From the NCBI RefSeq assembly GCF_003290025.1, contig NZ_QNHG01000001.1, positions 127,780 through 191,779 on the forward strand: a DNA stretch of 64,000 nucleotides. Reading direction: 5' to 3'. This DNA comes from Pseudogemmobacter bohemicus (GTDB lineage Bacteria; Pseudomonadota; Alphaproteobacteria; Rhodobacterales; Rhodobacteraceae). A program made the position numbers and the translations under genes. Under the pieces are notes generated by a model. That model was not told the DNA's origin. It saw only the letters and a list, made by a program, of their open reading frames with translations, and searched no databases. Below are positions 9,966 through 18,283 of the stretch, piece by piece. Position 1 is the stretch's first letter. The number at the start of each line of letters is the position of its first letter.

Positions 9966-11750
9966 ATGGCAGCATCAACACCGGACGTGCGCGACCGCTC
10001 ACGCCCCATGACCCGGGAAGAGAAGAAGGTTATTCTCGCCTCTTCCGCCGGGACGATCTTCGAATGGTATGATTTTTACCTTTACGGATCGCTGGCCGCC
10101 ATCATCGGCGCACAGTTCTTCACGCCCTTCCCGGAAGCCACCCGCAACGTTTTCGCGCTGCTGGCTTTTGCGGCGGGCTTTATCGTGCGCCCCTTCGGCG
10201 CGCTGGTTTTCGGGATGCTGGGCGACCTTGTCGGCCGTAAATACACCTTCCTGATGACCATTCTCATCATGGGTATCTCGACCTTTATCGTCGGTATCCT
10301 GCCCAGCTATCACTCCTGGGGCGTCGCGGCGCCGATCATCCTGATCGTCCTGCGCATGTTGCAGGGCCTGGCGCTTGGTGGCGAATATGGCGGCGCAGCG
10401 GTCTATGTGGCGGAACATGCGCCGCAAAACCAGCGCGGCTATTTCACCGCCTTTATCCAGACCACGGCGACGCTGGGTCTTTTGCTGTCGCTGATCGTCA
10501 TTCTGATGGTGCAGGGCTATGTGAACGGCAACTATCCCGACCAGCCGGTGCTGGACGCGGCGAGCCAGCCGGTTCTGAACCCCGATGGCACGCAGCAGAT
10601 GATGAAAGCCTTCAACGCCTGGGGCTGGCGGATCCCGTTCATCGGCTCGATCGGCCTCTTGCTCGTGTCGCTTTATATCCGCGTGACGATGAATGAATCG
10701 CCTGCCTTCAAGAAGATGAAGGAAGAGGGCTCGGCCTCGAAAGCACCGCTGCGCGAAGCCTTTGGCAACTGGAAAAACGGCAAGATCGCCCTGATCGCGC
10801 TGTTCGGTCTGACCGCGGGACAGGCTGTGGTCTGGTATTCGGGCCAGTTCTACGCACTGTTCTATGTGCAGAACGTGATCAAGGTCGACAGCTTTACCGC
10901 CAACGTCTTTGTGGCCTGGTCGCTGATCCTCGGCACCTATGGCTTCATCTTCTTCGGCCGCCTGTCGGATAAAATCGGCCGTAAGCCGATCATCCTCGGC
11001 GGCTGCCTGATCGCTGCAATCACCTATTTCCCGGTCTTTGGTTTCCTGACCAAAACCGCGAACCCGATGCTCTATGCAGCGCATCAGACCGCGATCACCG
11101 TGACCGCAGATCCGGCTGACTGCTCGTTCCAGTTCAACCCGGTCGGCACCGCGAAATTCACCAATTCCTGCGACATCCTGAAAGCCGGTCTGACCGCGCG
11201 TTCGGCGAATTCGGAAACGGTCGATGCACCGGCCGGCACCATCGCATCGGTGAAAATCGGCGAGACCGAGATCCAGGGCTATTCCGGCGCGGCTGCTGAC
11301 GCGGCGGATCAGAAGAAGCGTTTCGACACCGAGCTGAATGACGCGCTGAGCGCTGCAGGCTACCCGGTTGCGGGCCAGCCGAATGAGACCGTGGCTGTGG
11401 CGAGCAACTTCTTCGACATCTTCTCGGCTCAGAAGATCACCATCGTGCTGACCCTGACCTATCTCATCATCCTCGTGACGATGGTTTACGGCCCGATTGC
11501 CGCGATGCTGGTCGAACTCTACCCGACCCGGATCCGTTACTCCGGCCTGTCGCTGCCCTACCATATCGGCAATGGCTGGTTCGGGGGCCTGCTGCCGGCA
11601 ACCGCCTTCGCGATCTCGGCCCAGAGCGGCAATATCTATGCCGGCCTGTGGTATGCGATCGTTGTCGCGCTGATGACGGTGGTGATCGGGGCGCTGTTCG
11701 TCCCGGGCGGCACCCATAAGAAAGACATTTTCGCGGACCAGAACCAGTAA
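9966..11750 (+). CDS. MFS transporter, metabolite:H+ symporter (MHS) family, with large extra-membrane insert
   Basis: The product is 594 residues, longer than the usual 430-550. The N-terminal SSAGTIFEWYDFYLYG is the MHS-family first helix (compare ShiA/ProP/KgtP). RPFGALVFGMLGDLVGRKYTFL is the MFS loop 2-3 motif, and LGGEYGGAAVYVAEHAP and GRLSDKIGRKPIIL (loop 8-9) are also present. About residues 365-480 form a hydrophilic insert with two or three cysteines (DPADCSFQFNP, FTNSCDIL) between membrane helices. The start at 9966 has GGAGG 7 bases upstream. Location after acs-adk suggests a monocarboxylate such as acetate as substrate, by inference only. The 283 bp before it hold no gene and only a GCCCCG/CGGGGC hairpin near 9815-9831. 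Confidence 0.88.
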   Translation: MAASTPDVRDRSRPMTREEKKVILASSAGTIFEWYDFYLYGSLAAIIGAQFFTPFPEATRNVFALLAFAAGFIVRPFGALVFGMLGDLVGRKYTFLMTILIMGISTFIVGILPSYHSWGVAAPIILIVLRMLQGLALGGEYGGAAVYVAEHAPQNQRGYFTAFIQTTATLGLLLSLIVILMVQGYVNGNYPDQPVLDAASQPVLNPDGTQQMMKAFNAWGWRIPFIGSIGLLLVSLYIRVTMNESPAFKKMKEEGSASKAPLREAFGNWKNGKIALIALFGLTAGQAVVWYSGQFYALFYVQNVIKVDSFTANVFVAWSLILGTYGFIFFGRLSDKIGRKPIILGGCLIAAITYFPVFGFLTKTANPMLYAAHQTAITVTADPADCSFQFNPVGTAKFTNSCDILKAGLTARSANSETVDAPAGTIASVKIGETEIQGYSGAAADAADQKKRFDTELNDALSAAGYPVAGQPNETVAVASNFFDIFSAQKITIVLTLTYLIILVTMVYGPIAAMLVELYPTRIRYSGLSLPYHIGNGWFGGLLPATAFAISAQSGNIYAGLWYAIVVALMTVVIGALFVPGGTHKKDIFADQNQ

Positions 11751-11786
11751 TCTGACCGCCGGTCTTCTTACCGTCTGAAACCGAAA

Positions 11787-11815
11787 CGGGCCGGGAAAAT
11801 CCCCGGCCCGCTTTC
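11787..11815 (+). terminator. Rho-independent terminator of the MHS transporter gene
   Basis: A 9-bp stem CGGGCCGGG/CCCGGCCCG with an AAAATC loop is followed by CTTTC, 37 bp after the stop codon. It lies between convergent genes and may act for both. Confidence 0.82.
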
Positions 11816-11834
11816 ATTTCCGCCCCTGGCTTTC

Positions 11835-12119
11835 TCAGCCCTTGCGCGCCCGGTTGACCGCTTCCCAGACGCCAAGCACGATGCCGGTGATCACCGTATT
11901 CGTCACCAGCCCTGCAAGGATCTGGTCTTTCACCGGGATCTCGCTGCCGGCGGTCATGGTCATCGGGATCAGCACCGCGACAAAGACGATCCCGGCGCCA
12001 AGCGGGATCAGCGTGCCGCTGGCCGCGCGGGTGCGCATCATGGTCCAGACCAGACCGATAAGCAGGATGATGCGGAACGGATCGGCGAATTGCGAGACGA
12101 TGATCTGGCTGAATGTCAT
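11835..12119 (-). CDS. Small membrane protein of unknown function
   Basis: The product is 94 residues and has three hydrophobic segments: FRIILLIGLVWTMM, LIPLGAGIVFVAVLIPMTM and ILAGLVTNTVITGIVLGVWEAV. I do not recognise the family. It is convergent with the MHS transporter and lies 82 bp downstream of pth on the same strand. The start ATG at 12119 is preceded on the minus strand by GGGAGAGCATATCC, a plausible ribosome site. The clear helix pattern and site support a real gene. Confidence 0.65.
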   Translation of the reverse strand: MTFSQIIVSQFADPFRIILLIGLVWTMMRTRAASGTLIPLGAGIVFVAVLIPMTMTAGSEIPVKDQILAGLVTNTVITGIVLGVWEAVNRARKG

Positions 12120-12201
12120 GGATATGCTCTCCCTTTGCCTGTCGGGGTTACGGCAAAGCGGTGGTCCGGTCCATAATTTCCTGCCCTGTTTTCCACCGGT
12201 C

Positions 12202-12897
12202 TCAGCGGAAGCGGTCGATCAGCTTTTGCAAAGGATTGCGCGCGTCTTCGGGGGCGGGCTCTGCTGCCTGTGGCGCGGCTGCGGGCTTTTCTGCCGCCGG
12301 CTTCTTATCGGTCCCGCCCGAAGAGCGCGGCGGTGCGGTGCGCAGACTGACCGCGTTCATAAAGCGGGTGCCGTCGCCTTCGGCCAGCGCCACCGCACCA
12401 TCCGAGAGGCCGCGCAGAAGGTCATCCAGCCAGTCCTGATCGGCTTTCGAGAAATCATTCAGCACATAATGCGCCACCGCATCCTTATGACCAGGATGCC
12501 CGATCCCCAGCCGCACCCGGCCATAAGCCTCGCCCAGATGCGCATGGATCGAGCGCAGCCCGTTATGCCCGGCATGGCCGCCGCCCTGTTTGACCCGCTG
12601 CTTGCCTGGCGCCAGATCCAGCTCGTCATGCAGGACGGTGATATCCGCGAGGTCGATCTTGTAGAAATCGACCGCCGCCCGCACCGACTGACCCGAGAGG
12701 TTCATAAATGTCGCGGGCTTGAGCAGGATCACCTTCTCGCGCCCCAGCCGGCCCTCGCAGACCTCGCCCTGAAACGCTTTCTTCCAGGGCGTGAAACCAT
12801 GATCCGCCGCGATGCGGTCCAGCGCCATGAAGCCGATATTATGCCGGTTGCCGGCATATTTTGCTCCCGGATTGCCAAGGCCGACAAAGAGTTTCAT
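12202..12897 (-). CDS. pth: Peptidyl-tRNA hydrolase
   Basis: The 231-residue enzyme cleaves peptidyl-tRNA released during abortive translation. GLGNPG (residues 6-11), NRHNIGF with the catalytic His at 19, KPATFMNLSGQSV, LHDELDLAPGK with the catalytic Asp, and GGGHAGHNGLRS are all present. The catalytic domain ends near residue 190. The remaining 40 residues are a Pro/Ala-rich tail (KKPAAEKPAAAPQAAEPAPE) that ends NPLQKLIDRFR, as is common in Rhodobacteraceae. In related genomes pth is often next to rplY; here rplY lies 1.25 kb upstream on the same strand with two plus-strand genes inserted between them. Confidence 0.96.
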   Translation of the reverse strand: MKLFVGLGNPGAKYAGNRHNIGFMALDRIAADHGFTPWKKAFQGEVCEGRLGREKVILLKPATFMNLSGQSVRAAVDFYKIDLADITVLHDELDLAPGKQRVKQGGGHAGHNGLRSIHAHLGEAYGRVRLGIGHPGHKDAVAHYVLNDFSKADQDWLDDLLRGLSDGAVALAEGDGTRFMNAVSLRTAPPRSSGGTDKKPAAEKPAAAPQAAEPAPEDARNPLQKLIDRFR

Positions 12898-13022
12898 GCG
12901 TGCCGCTCCTCCTCGCTGGTTGCGTTGCCCCGCCGCCCGATCACTGGACCCGGCTGGTCATTGCGCATAGCCTTGCCGCTATAGCGCCCGAACGGGCTCT
13001 GCTCAACCTGACAAGAGGCATC

Positions 13023-13718
13023 ATGGCCGGGCTCGCCCATTTCACCATTCAGGGGATCAGGCTTACGCTGCCCGGGAATTCCTTTTCAGGGCGGCTGGCC
13101 CAGGCACTGGAAAGCGGGCGGTATGAGAATACCGAAGCCTCGGCGCTTTTGAAACATTTGCGGCCCGGGGATCGCTTTGTCGATTTCGGGGCCGGGATCG
13201 GCTTTCTCTGCGCATTGGCGGCGCGGGTGGTCGGGGAAGACCAGGTCACGGGTGTCGAGGCGGGCGATCCGACGATTGACCTCGCGCGCAACACGCTGGA
13301 CCAGAACGGTTTTCCCGGGGTCAGGCTGATCCATGGCGCGGTGGTGGGCGCGCCCCGCCCGGGCGATGTGGTGGAATTCGGCCAGCGCGGCAATTTCTGG
13401 TCCTCGGGGCTGAAAAAGGGCGAGGACTGGGTGCGTGGAACCGAGGTGATCGAGGTGCCGGCGCTGGCTGCGGAACCGCTGCTGGCACGCCTGGCGCCCA
13501 CGGTGCTCAGCTGCGATATCGAAGGGGCAGAGCTTGCGGTGCTGGCGGTGGATATGCCGGCCTCGCTCCGCCTGATCATCACCGAGATCCATCCGGGCAG
13601 CTATGGGCCCGAGGGCACGCGGCGGATTTTTGACGCGCTGTCGCGCCAGGGCTTTGCCTATGAACCCGACGGATCGCGCGGCGCAACGGTGGTGTTTCGC
13701 CGCATCGACAGCGTCTGA
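13023..13718 (+). CDS. FkbM-family SAM-dependent methyltransferase
   Basis: The product is 231 residues from the ATG at 13023 (CAAGAGGCATC upstream). An earlier in-frame start would run into pth and gives a cysteine/proline-rich lead with no protein character. Class I methyltransferase motif I is DRFVDFGAGIGFLCALAA (about residues 50-67), and the acidic strand is VTGVEAGDPTIDLARNTL. The FkbM hallmark is LSCDIEGAELAVL (about residue 165), followed by LIITEIHPGSYG. The family methylates hydroxyls of sugars or small molecules; the substrate cannot be read from the sequence. It is divergent from pth and 35 bp upstream of the next plus-strand gene. Confidence 0.82.
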   Translation: MAGLAHFTIQGIRLTLPGNSFSGRLAQALESGRYENTEASALLKHLRPGDRFVDFGAGIGFLCALAARVVGEDQVTGVEAGDPTIDLARNTLDQNGFPGVRLIHGAVVGAPRPGDVVEFGQRGNFWSSGLKKGEDWVRGTEVIEVPALAAEPLLARLAPTVLSCDIEGAELAVLAVDMPASLRLIITEIHPGSYGPEGTRRIFDALSRQGFAYEPDGSRGATVVFRRIDSV

Positions 13719-13753
13719 GACGCGCACAGAACTGAACACAGAGGAAGCACAGC

Positions 13754-14068
13754 ATGTATCTGACCATGAACCGTTTCAAAGTGAGGGCCGGCGAGGAAGC
13801 CACGTTCGAGGCAATCTGGAAAAGCCGCGAAACCCATCTGCCGCAGGTGCCGGGTTTTCTGAGCTTTCACCTGATGAAGGGTGCCGAGGCGGAGGGCGTC
13901 CGGCTCTATGCCTCGCATACGATGTGGGAGAGCGAGGTGGCCTTTCGCGACTGGACGAAATCCGAGGCCTTCCGCGCGGCGCATGGTGGCGCGGGCGGCC
14001 ATAAAGGGGTGATCCTGGAGCATCCGAAACTGGAAATCTTCGAATCTGTGCAGTTCATCGGCGTCTGA
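13754..14068 (+). CDS. Antibiotic-biosynthesis-monooxygenase/heme-degrading (HmoA/IsdG-like) domain protein
   Basis: The 104-residue single ABM-fold domain has the pattern FKVRAGEEATFEAIWKSRETHLPQ (abridged), PGFLSFHLMKGA, LYASHTMWESEVAFRDW and SEAFRAAH. This matches the IsdG/HmoA type of ferredoxin-like heme monooxygenases. In the family, a Trp, Asn and His triad supports heme cleavage. A Trp (FRDW) and a His (RAAHGG) are visible, but I cannot confirm heme activity. The gene starts 35 bp after the methyltransferase gene and is preceded by GAGGAAGC, so cotranscription is likely. A bidirectional terminator follows. Confidence 0.75.
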   Translation: MYLTMNRFKVRAGEEATFEAIWKSRETHLPQVPGFLSFHLMKGAEAEGVRLYASHTMWESEVAFRDWTKSEAFRAAHGGAGGHKGVILEHPKLEIFESVQFIGV

Positions 14069-14101
14069 ACCGCGAAATCGCAAGAAAAATATCGCAAAAA
14101 T

Positions 14102-14130
14102 GAAAACGGGGGGCCGAAGCCCCCCGTTTC
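14102..14130. terminator. Bidirectional terminator between the ABM gene and rplY
   Basis: A CGGGGGGC/GCCCCCCG stem with a CGAA loop is flanked by GAAA and TTTC. It lies between convergent genes ending at 14068 (+) and 14152 (-). Confidence 0.82.
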
Positions 14131-14151
14131 ACAATTCAGGATCCGCAAGGA

Positions 14152-14751
14152 TCACTCTTCGTCGCCACCAGCGGCCGCGAGGCCCGACGGTGCCGCGATA
14201 TTCGCGATCACGAAGTTGCGGTCGATGGTCGGCGCAACGCCTTTCGGCAGGGTCACATCATTGATATGGATCACATCGCCGATCTGCTTGCCTTCCAGAT
14301 CCACGGTGATGTGGCTCGGGATGTCGGAAGCAACGACTTCCAGCTCGACCTCGGCGCGCACGACGGTCAGGGTGCCGCCACGCTTGATGCCGGGTGCTTT
14401 ATCCGCATTGATGAAATCAACATGGATGAAGAGGTTGATCCGCGAATTATCGTGGATGCGCATGAAGTCGACATGGGTAGGAAGGTCCTTGACCACGTCG
14501 CGCTGCACGCCGCGGCAGATCACATGCTGATCGGCCTGGCCTTCAACCCTGAGGTTGAACAGCGTCTGCAGGAAGCGCCCTTTTTTCAGGTTCTTCAGCA
14601 GGTAGTTGTAATTCACCGAAATCGGCGTCGGCTCTTTGCTGTCGCCGTAGATGATGCCGGGTACGTTGCCCTCACGACGGGCTTGACGGGCGGCCCCCTT
14701 GCCTGTCCCCGTCCGCACCACGGCCAGAAGATCAGGGATCTCGCGTGCCAT
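14152..14751 (-). CDS. rplY: Ribosomal protein bL25 (general stress protein Ctc type)
   Basis: The product is 199 residues. The N-terminal L25 domain binds 5S rRNA ([21 protein letters not shown], abridged; then [16 protein letters not shown]), and the C-terminal TL5/Ctc beta domain contains [20 protein letters not shown] Gly/Ala/Glu tail ends the protein. I chose the ATG at 14751, with GGAGAATACC directly upstream, over an in-frame start 12 codons earlier. This is the long form typical of alphaproteobacteria. It lies between two terminator-like or repeat elements and appears monocistronic. Confidence 0.95.
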   Translation of the reverse strand: MAREIPDLLAVVRTGTGKGAARQARREGNVPGIIYGDSKEPTPISVNYNYLLKNLKKGRFLQTLFNLRVEGQADQHVICRGVQRDVVKDLPTHVDFMRIHDNSRINLFIHVDFINADKAPGIKRGGTLTVVRAEVELEVVASDIPSHITVDLEGKQIGDVIHINDVTLPKGVAPTIDRNFVIANIAAPSGLAAAGGDEE

Positions 14752-14866
14752 TGGTATTCTCCATTTGATAAAACCGCCATCCTCCAAGGGTGCATGGCGG
14801 ATGCGGGCCTATAGCGGGGAATCGGGGGAAAGGAAAGGACAAACTCGGCGCCTTTGACGGGTCGCG

Positions 14867-14906
14867 GATGCCTCAGGCGGGAGTATTGGGTTCAGGAGGA
14901 AGAGGA
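14867..14906 (+). repeat. Dispersed intergenic repeat, copy B
   Basis: The segment GATGCCTCAGGCGGGAGTAT is followed by TGGGTTCAGGAGGAAGAGG. It lies in the divergent region between rplY and the MFS gene. It differs from copy A mainly at one base of the CCTCCGG core and in the central TATTT. Confidence 0.55.
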
Positions 14907-14992
14907 AACTGCGTTCCGGCAGACCGGGTGTCGCTTCCGGGATGGACGGGGGCTGCCGGCCCTGGCAGAAGGAGCCGTGTCGGAGGAGCCTG

Positions 14993-16138
14993 ATGTCTTT
15001 CCTGGGAACTGTGGTGACTGCGCGGGCGGTGGTTTTCGCCTTTGCAGCGATGGGGATCCTCTGGGGATCCTTCGCGGCCCTGTTGCCCGATGTGAAGGCG
15101 CAGCTGGGGGTGAATGAGGCGCGGCTGGGCGGGCTTTTGCTCTTCACGCCGCTTGCGGCGGTTTCCGCCATGCTGATCGCGCCGCTGATCGGGCACCGGC
15201 TGGGGCGGGTTGCGTTGCCGCTGGCGGCGGGGGCGATGGCTTTGGCCTTCATGCTGCCGGGCCTGGTGACGGTGCCCTGGATGTTCCCGCTGGCGATGAT
15301 GGTTTGCGGTTTCGGCACCGGGCTGACCGATGTGCTGATGAATGCGCGGACGGCCGAGATCGAGACCACGCGTAAGGTGCATCTGATGAACCTTGCCCAT
15401 GCCGCTTATTCCTTTGGCTATGCGGGGGGTGCCATTTGCACCGGGCAACTGCGCGGGATGGGCTGGAGCCCGGATATGGTGCTTGGAACCATGGCGGCGC
15501 TGGCGCTGGTCTTCGCGATGCTGACTATTGAGCGTGACGGCGCCATTCATGGGCTGAAACGGCCAGAGGCGGGGGGGCGGGGACTGGGCCTCGTGCCGGT
15601 GATCGGCGGCGGTATGGTGCTGATCGCCTTCCTTACAGAAAACGCGGCCGAGGGCTGGTCGGCTTTGCATATCGAGAAGACATTGGGCGGCAGCCCTGAA
15701 CAGGGGGCGCTTGGCCCGGCGGCGCTGGCGCTGACCATGGGGGTGGCGCGGCTTTTGGGGCAGGGGCTGGTGGCGCGGCTGGATCCGTTCCGCCTTTTGA
15801 TGGGAGGCGCCCTGGTCGCGGCTTTTGGCGCGCTGATCGCCTCGCAGGCGGGGACGCCGGCCATGGCCTATGCCGGGTTCATCACCATGGGGGTGGGGGC
15901 CTCGGTGATTGCGCCGACCGCATTCTCTCTGGTCGGGCGCCATTCGGCCGAGGGCGCGCGGGCGCGGGCGGTGGCGCGGGCGACGCTATACGGCTATTTC
16001 GGCTATTTCATCGGGCCGCCGGCGCTTGGGGTCATTGCGGGCACTTTCAGCCTGCGGGCGGCCTTTGTCTTTGCCGCCGTGATGCTGATGGTGATCCTGG
16101 TGCTGGCGCCGCTGATGCGGCGGGCCTCGCGCGGGTAG
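14993..16138 (+). CDS. MFS transporter
   Basis: The product is 381 residues with about 12 hydrophobic helices. It starts at the ATG at 14993, with GGAGGA six bases upstream. An early helix pair (VVFAFAAMGILWGSFAALLPDVK), the loop APLIGHRLGRVALPLAAGAM, GFGTGLTDVLMNARTAEIE and LAHAAYSFGYAGGAICTGQL are visible. The last two resemble the fucose-permease/YbjJ-like branch of MFS. The substrate cannot be assigned. It is convergent with the aminotransferase gene, 27 bp apart. Confidence 0.85.
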   Translation: MSFLGTVVTARAVVFAFAAMGILWGSFAALLPDVKAQLGVNEARLGGLLLFTPLAAVSAMLIAPLIGHRLGRVALPLAAGAMALAFMLPGLVTVPWMFPLAMMVCGFGTGLTDVLMNARTAEIETTRKVHLMNLAHAAYSFGYAGGAICTGQLRGMGWSPDMVLGTMAALALVFAMLTIERDGAIHGLKRPEAGGRGLGLVPVIGGGMVLIAFLTENAAEGWSALHIEKTLGGSPEQGALGPAALALTMGVARLLGQGLVARLDPFRLLMGGALVAAFGALIASQAGTPAMAYAGFITMGVGASVIAPTAFSLVGRHSAEGARARAVARATLYGYFGYFIGPPALGVIAGTFSLRAAFVFAAVMLMVILVLAPLMRRASRG

Positions 16139-16165
16139 ATCTGCGGGCTGATCCGAGGGATGATT

Positions 16166-17350
16166 TCAGGCCGCCGCGCGCTCTGCCTTAGCATGGGCGA
16201 GGATCTGCTCGCAGGCCTCGGAAATCGCTTCATCGGGCTGGGTCAGCGACAGGCGAAGCCAGCCCGCAAGCCCTTCGCCAAAGCTTTCGCCCGGCATGAC
16301 GGCGACATGGCGCTCGCGCAGGAGGCCGAGGGCGAAGTCCTGGCCGGACAGGCCCGTGGAGCGGATATCGACCAGCGCGAACATGCCGGCCTCGGGCCGG
16401 TGCACCTTGAGCCCGGCCCGGGCATCCAGCGCCCCGACCACCAGAGCCGCCCGGCGCGAGAACCGCGCAACCATCTCGGCGGCGATCGGCGAAGGTTCGG
16501 AAACGGCAAGTTCGGTCATATCCGCAAGGAAAGGCTGGCTGCCGAAAAGCATGATTTCTGAAAGCGGCAGCAGTTTCGCGGTGAAATCCTGCGGCCCCAC
16601 CACCCAGCCCGAGCGGAAGCCGGGTGCTGCATGGGATTTCGAGATCGAGGCGGCGCAGATGGCGCGCTCGGCCAGTTCGGGCAGGTCCAGCGGTGAGGTG
16701 AAGGCGACGCCCGGGAAGATCAGGTCCTCATAGACCTCATCCGAGACGATCCAGAGATCATGTTTCACCGCCAGCGCGCCGATTTCCGCGATATCCTCGC
16801 GGGTCAGCACGGCGCCGGTCGGGTTATGCGGCGTGTTGAGGAAGATCACCCGCGTTGCCGGCGTGATCCTCGCTGCCACATCCGCTGCCCGCATCCGGAA
16901 GCCGTTTTCCGGAAGCAGCGGCACCGGCACCGGGGTGGCGCCGGTCTGGCGGATCAGCCCTTCATAGGTGGCATACATCGGATCGCCCAGCAGCACCTCA
17001 TCGCCGCTTTCGACAAGGGTGCGGAAGATGCCGTAAAGGCAGGTCTGGGTGCCGGGCAGGCAGATGACCTGATCGGACCCGAATTCACGCCCGCGCCGTT
17101 CCGTATAGCGCCGTGCCAGCGCTGCGCGCAGGCCAGGCTCGCCCCGGCCATCGGAATAGCCCAGCCGTCCTGGCCGCATCGCAGCCCGAGCGGTCTCGAT
17201 CAGCGCGGGGGGCGTGGGGCTGTCCGGCTCGCCTATGGTCAGCTCGATGATGCGCAGACCCTGGGCCTTCATCTCACGCGCGAGGCGATGCACGGCCCAT
17301 TTCGCCGATCCCAGCCCGGACAGGCGGTCATGTACAGAGGAATAGCGCAT
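16166..17350 (-). CDS. PLP-dependent aminotransferase, class I/II (aspartate aminotransferase fold)
   Basis: The product is 394 residues. LTIGEPDSPTP, the Asn-containing NTPHNPTGAVL, VSDEVYEDLIF (Asp that contacts pyridine N and Tyr) and SISKSHAAPGFRSGWVVG (Schiff-base Lys near residue 237, phosphate-binding Arg) define a fold type I aminotransferase. GWLRLSLTQ with the substrate-carboxylate Arg is near the C-terminus. Specificity is not readable. The start codon overlaps the stop codon of the upstream TetR-type regulator by one base (TGATG), so the two are translationally coupled. The regulator probably controls this gene. Confidence 0.88.
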   Translation of the reverse strand: MRYSSVHDRLSGLGSAKWAVHRLAREMKAQGLRIIELTIGEPDSPTPPALIETARAAMRPGRLGYSDGRGEPGLRAALARRYTERRGREFGSDQVICLPGTQTCLYGIFRTLVESGDEVLLGDPMYATYEGLIRQTGATPVPVPLLPENGFRMRAADVAARITPATRVIFLNTPHNPTGAVLTREDIAEIGALAVKHDLWIVSDEVYEDLIFPGVAFTSPLDLPELAERAICAASISKSHAAPGFRSGWVVGPQDFTAKLLPLSEIMLFGSQPFLADMTELAVSEPSPIAAEMVARFSRRAALVVGALDARAGLKVHRPEAGMFALVDIRSTGLSGQDFALGLLRERHVAVMPGESFGEGLAGWLRLSLTQPDEAISEACEQILAHAKAERAAA

Positions 17351-18081
17351 CAGGTCTCTCCGGAGCGGGTCTTGTCTGGGGGGGACTTGTCGGCAGCGCG
17401 GGCGGGCAGGGTCAGTCCGACGCCCAGAATGGCGCCGACTGAAGCGAGGCCGATCCCGATCAGCTCGTCTTCGGCGAAATGCCCGGTCAGGACCGAGCCC
17501 TCCAGCCAGAGCCCGTCGATCACCGCATTGCAGGCGATGGCCTCGCGGCGTAGCTGGCCGGGTCGTGCGGGGCGGCCGAGATCGGCGATCAGTTGCTGGA
17601 GGCGGTCGCGGTAGCGCAGGTAAGAGCGTTCATGCTGCGCCAGCAGGCCGGTATCGGACTGGACCTGATGCAGGTAACCCGCCCAAAGCCCCACCGCCTT
17701 TGGATCCAGCACCGGCGGCCGCAGCGAGGCCGCGACAAAGGCTGCAAGCCGGCTGGCCGGATCGCTGCCCAGCCCGGTCAGCGCCTCTTCGCCCGTGCCG
17801 GTCATCCCATCCATCAGGGCGACATAGGCGGCGCGCAGCAATTCCTCTTTCGAGCCGAAATAATGGCGGATCAGCCCCGGGGTAACACCGGCCCGTGCCG
17901 CGATCGCCCGGACCGTCGCCGCCGGGCGCCCGCCCTCGGCCACCAGCGCTTGCGCCGCAGAGATCAGCGATTCGCGCCGGTTCTCTTCGGTGTCGCGGAT
18001 ATAGGGGCGGCGTTCGGAACCGGATTGCTGCATATCAGAAGAGGAGAATGGCAAAGCATCCGGCTTGTCGGAACTGGTCAT
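17350..18081 (-). CDS. TetR-family transcriptional regulator, BetI-like
   Basis: The product is 243 residues. A 28-residue polar N-terminal lead precedes the TetR helix-turn-helix (RRESLISAAQALVAEGG, then VRAIAARAGVTPGLIRHYFG, about residues 34-80). The C-terminal domain has VGLWAGYLHQVQSD, HERSYLRYRDRLQQLI and IDGLWLEGSVL, matching the BetI-like (TetR_C_6) ligand-binding domain. A short Pro/Lys tail follows. It is coupled by a TGATG overlap to the downstream aminotransferase. The AT-rich stretch at about 18115-18180 upstream is the likely promoter and autoregulatory site. Confidence 0.87.
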   Translation of the reverse strand: MTSSDKPDALPFSSSDMQQSGSERRPYIRDTEENRRESLISAAQALVAEGGRPAATVRAIAARAGVTPGLIRHYFGSKEELLRAAYVALMDGMTGTGEEALTGLGSDPASRLAAFVAASLRPPVLDPKAVGLWAGYLHQVQSDTGLLAQHERSYLRYRDRLQQLIADLGRPARPGQLRREAIACNAVIDGLWLEGSVLTGHFAEDELIGIGLASVGAILGVGLTLPARAADKSPPDKTRSGET

Positions 18082-18283
18082 CGGATCCTTTCTGCTGGCA
18101 GGTGGGAGACGGGATATATCAGGAATTGCACATCCGGATAATTGATTATTCTACACTGTCCCGATTTTGCGGCAAGATCGTTCCTTGTCCAGTGCAAGAC
18201 TGGGCTGCAGAGGCGGGAAATCAACCGCCTGCACCCGATGCCGCCGGGAGTGCTGCCGGGCGTGCTGTCCGGGGGGGCTGCGG

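Noticed and set aside
12861-13022. Upstream extension of the FkbM methyltransferase frame
   Set aside because: It overlaps pth on the other strand and encodes a Cys/Pro-rich lead; the ATG at 13023 fits the family start.
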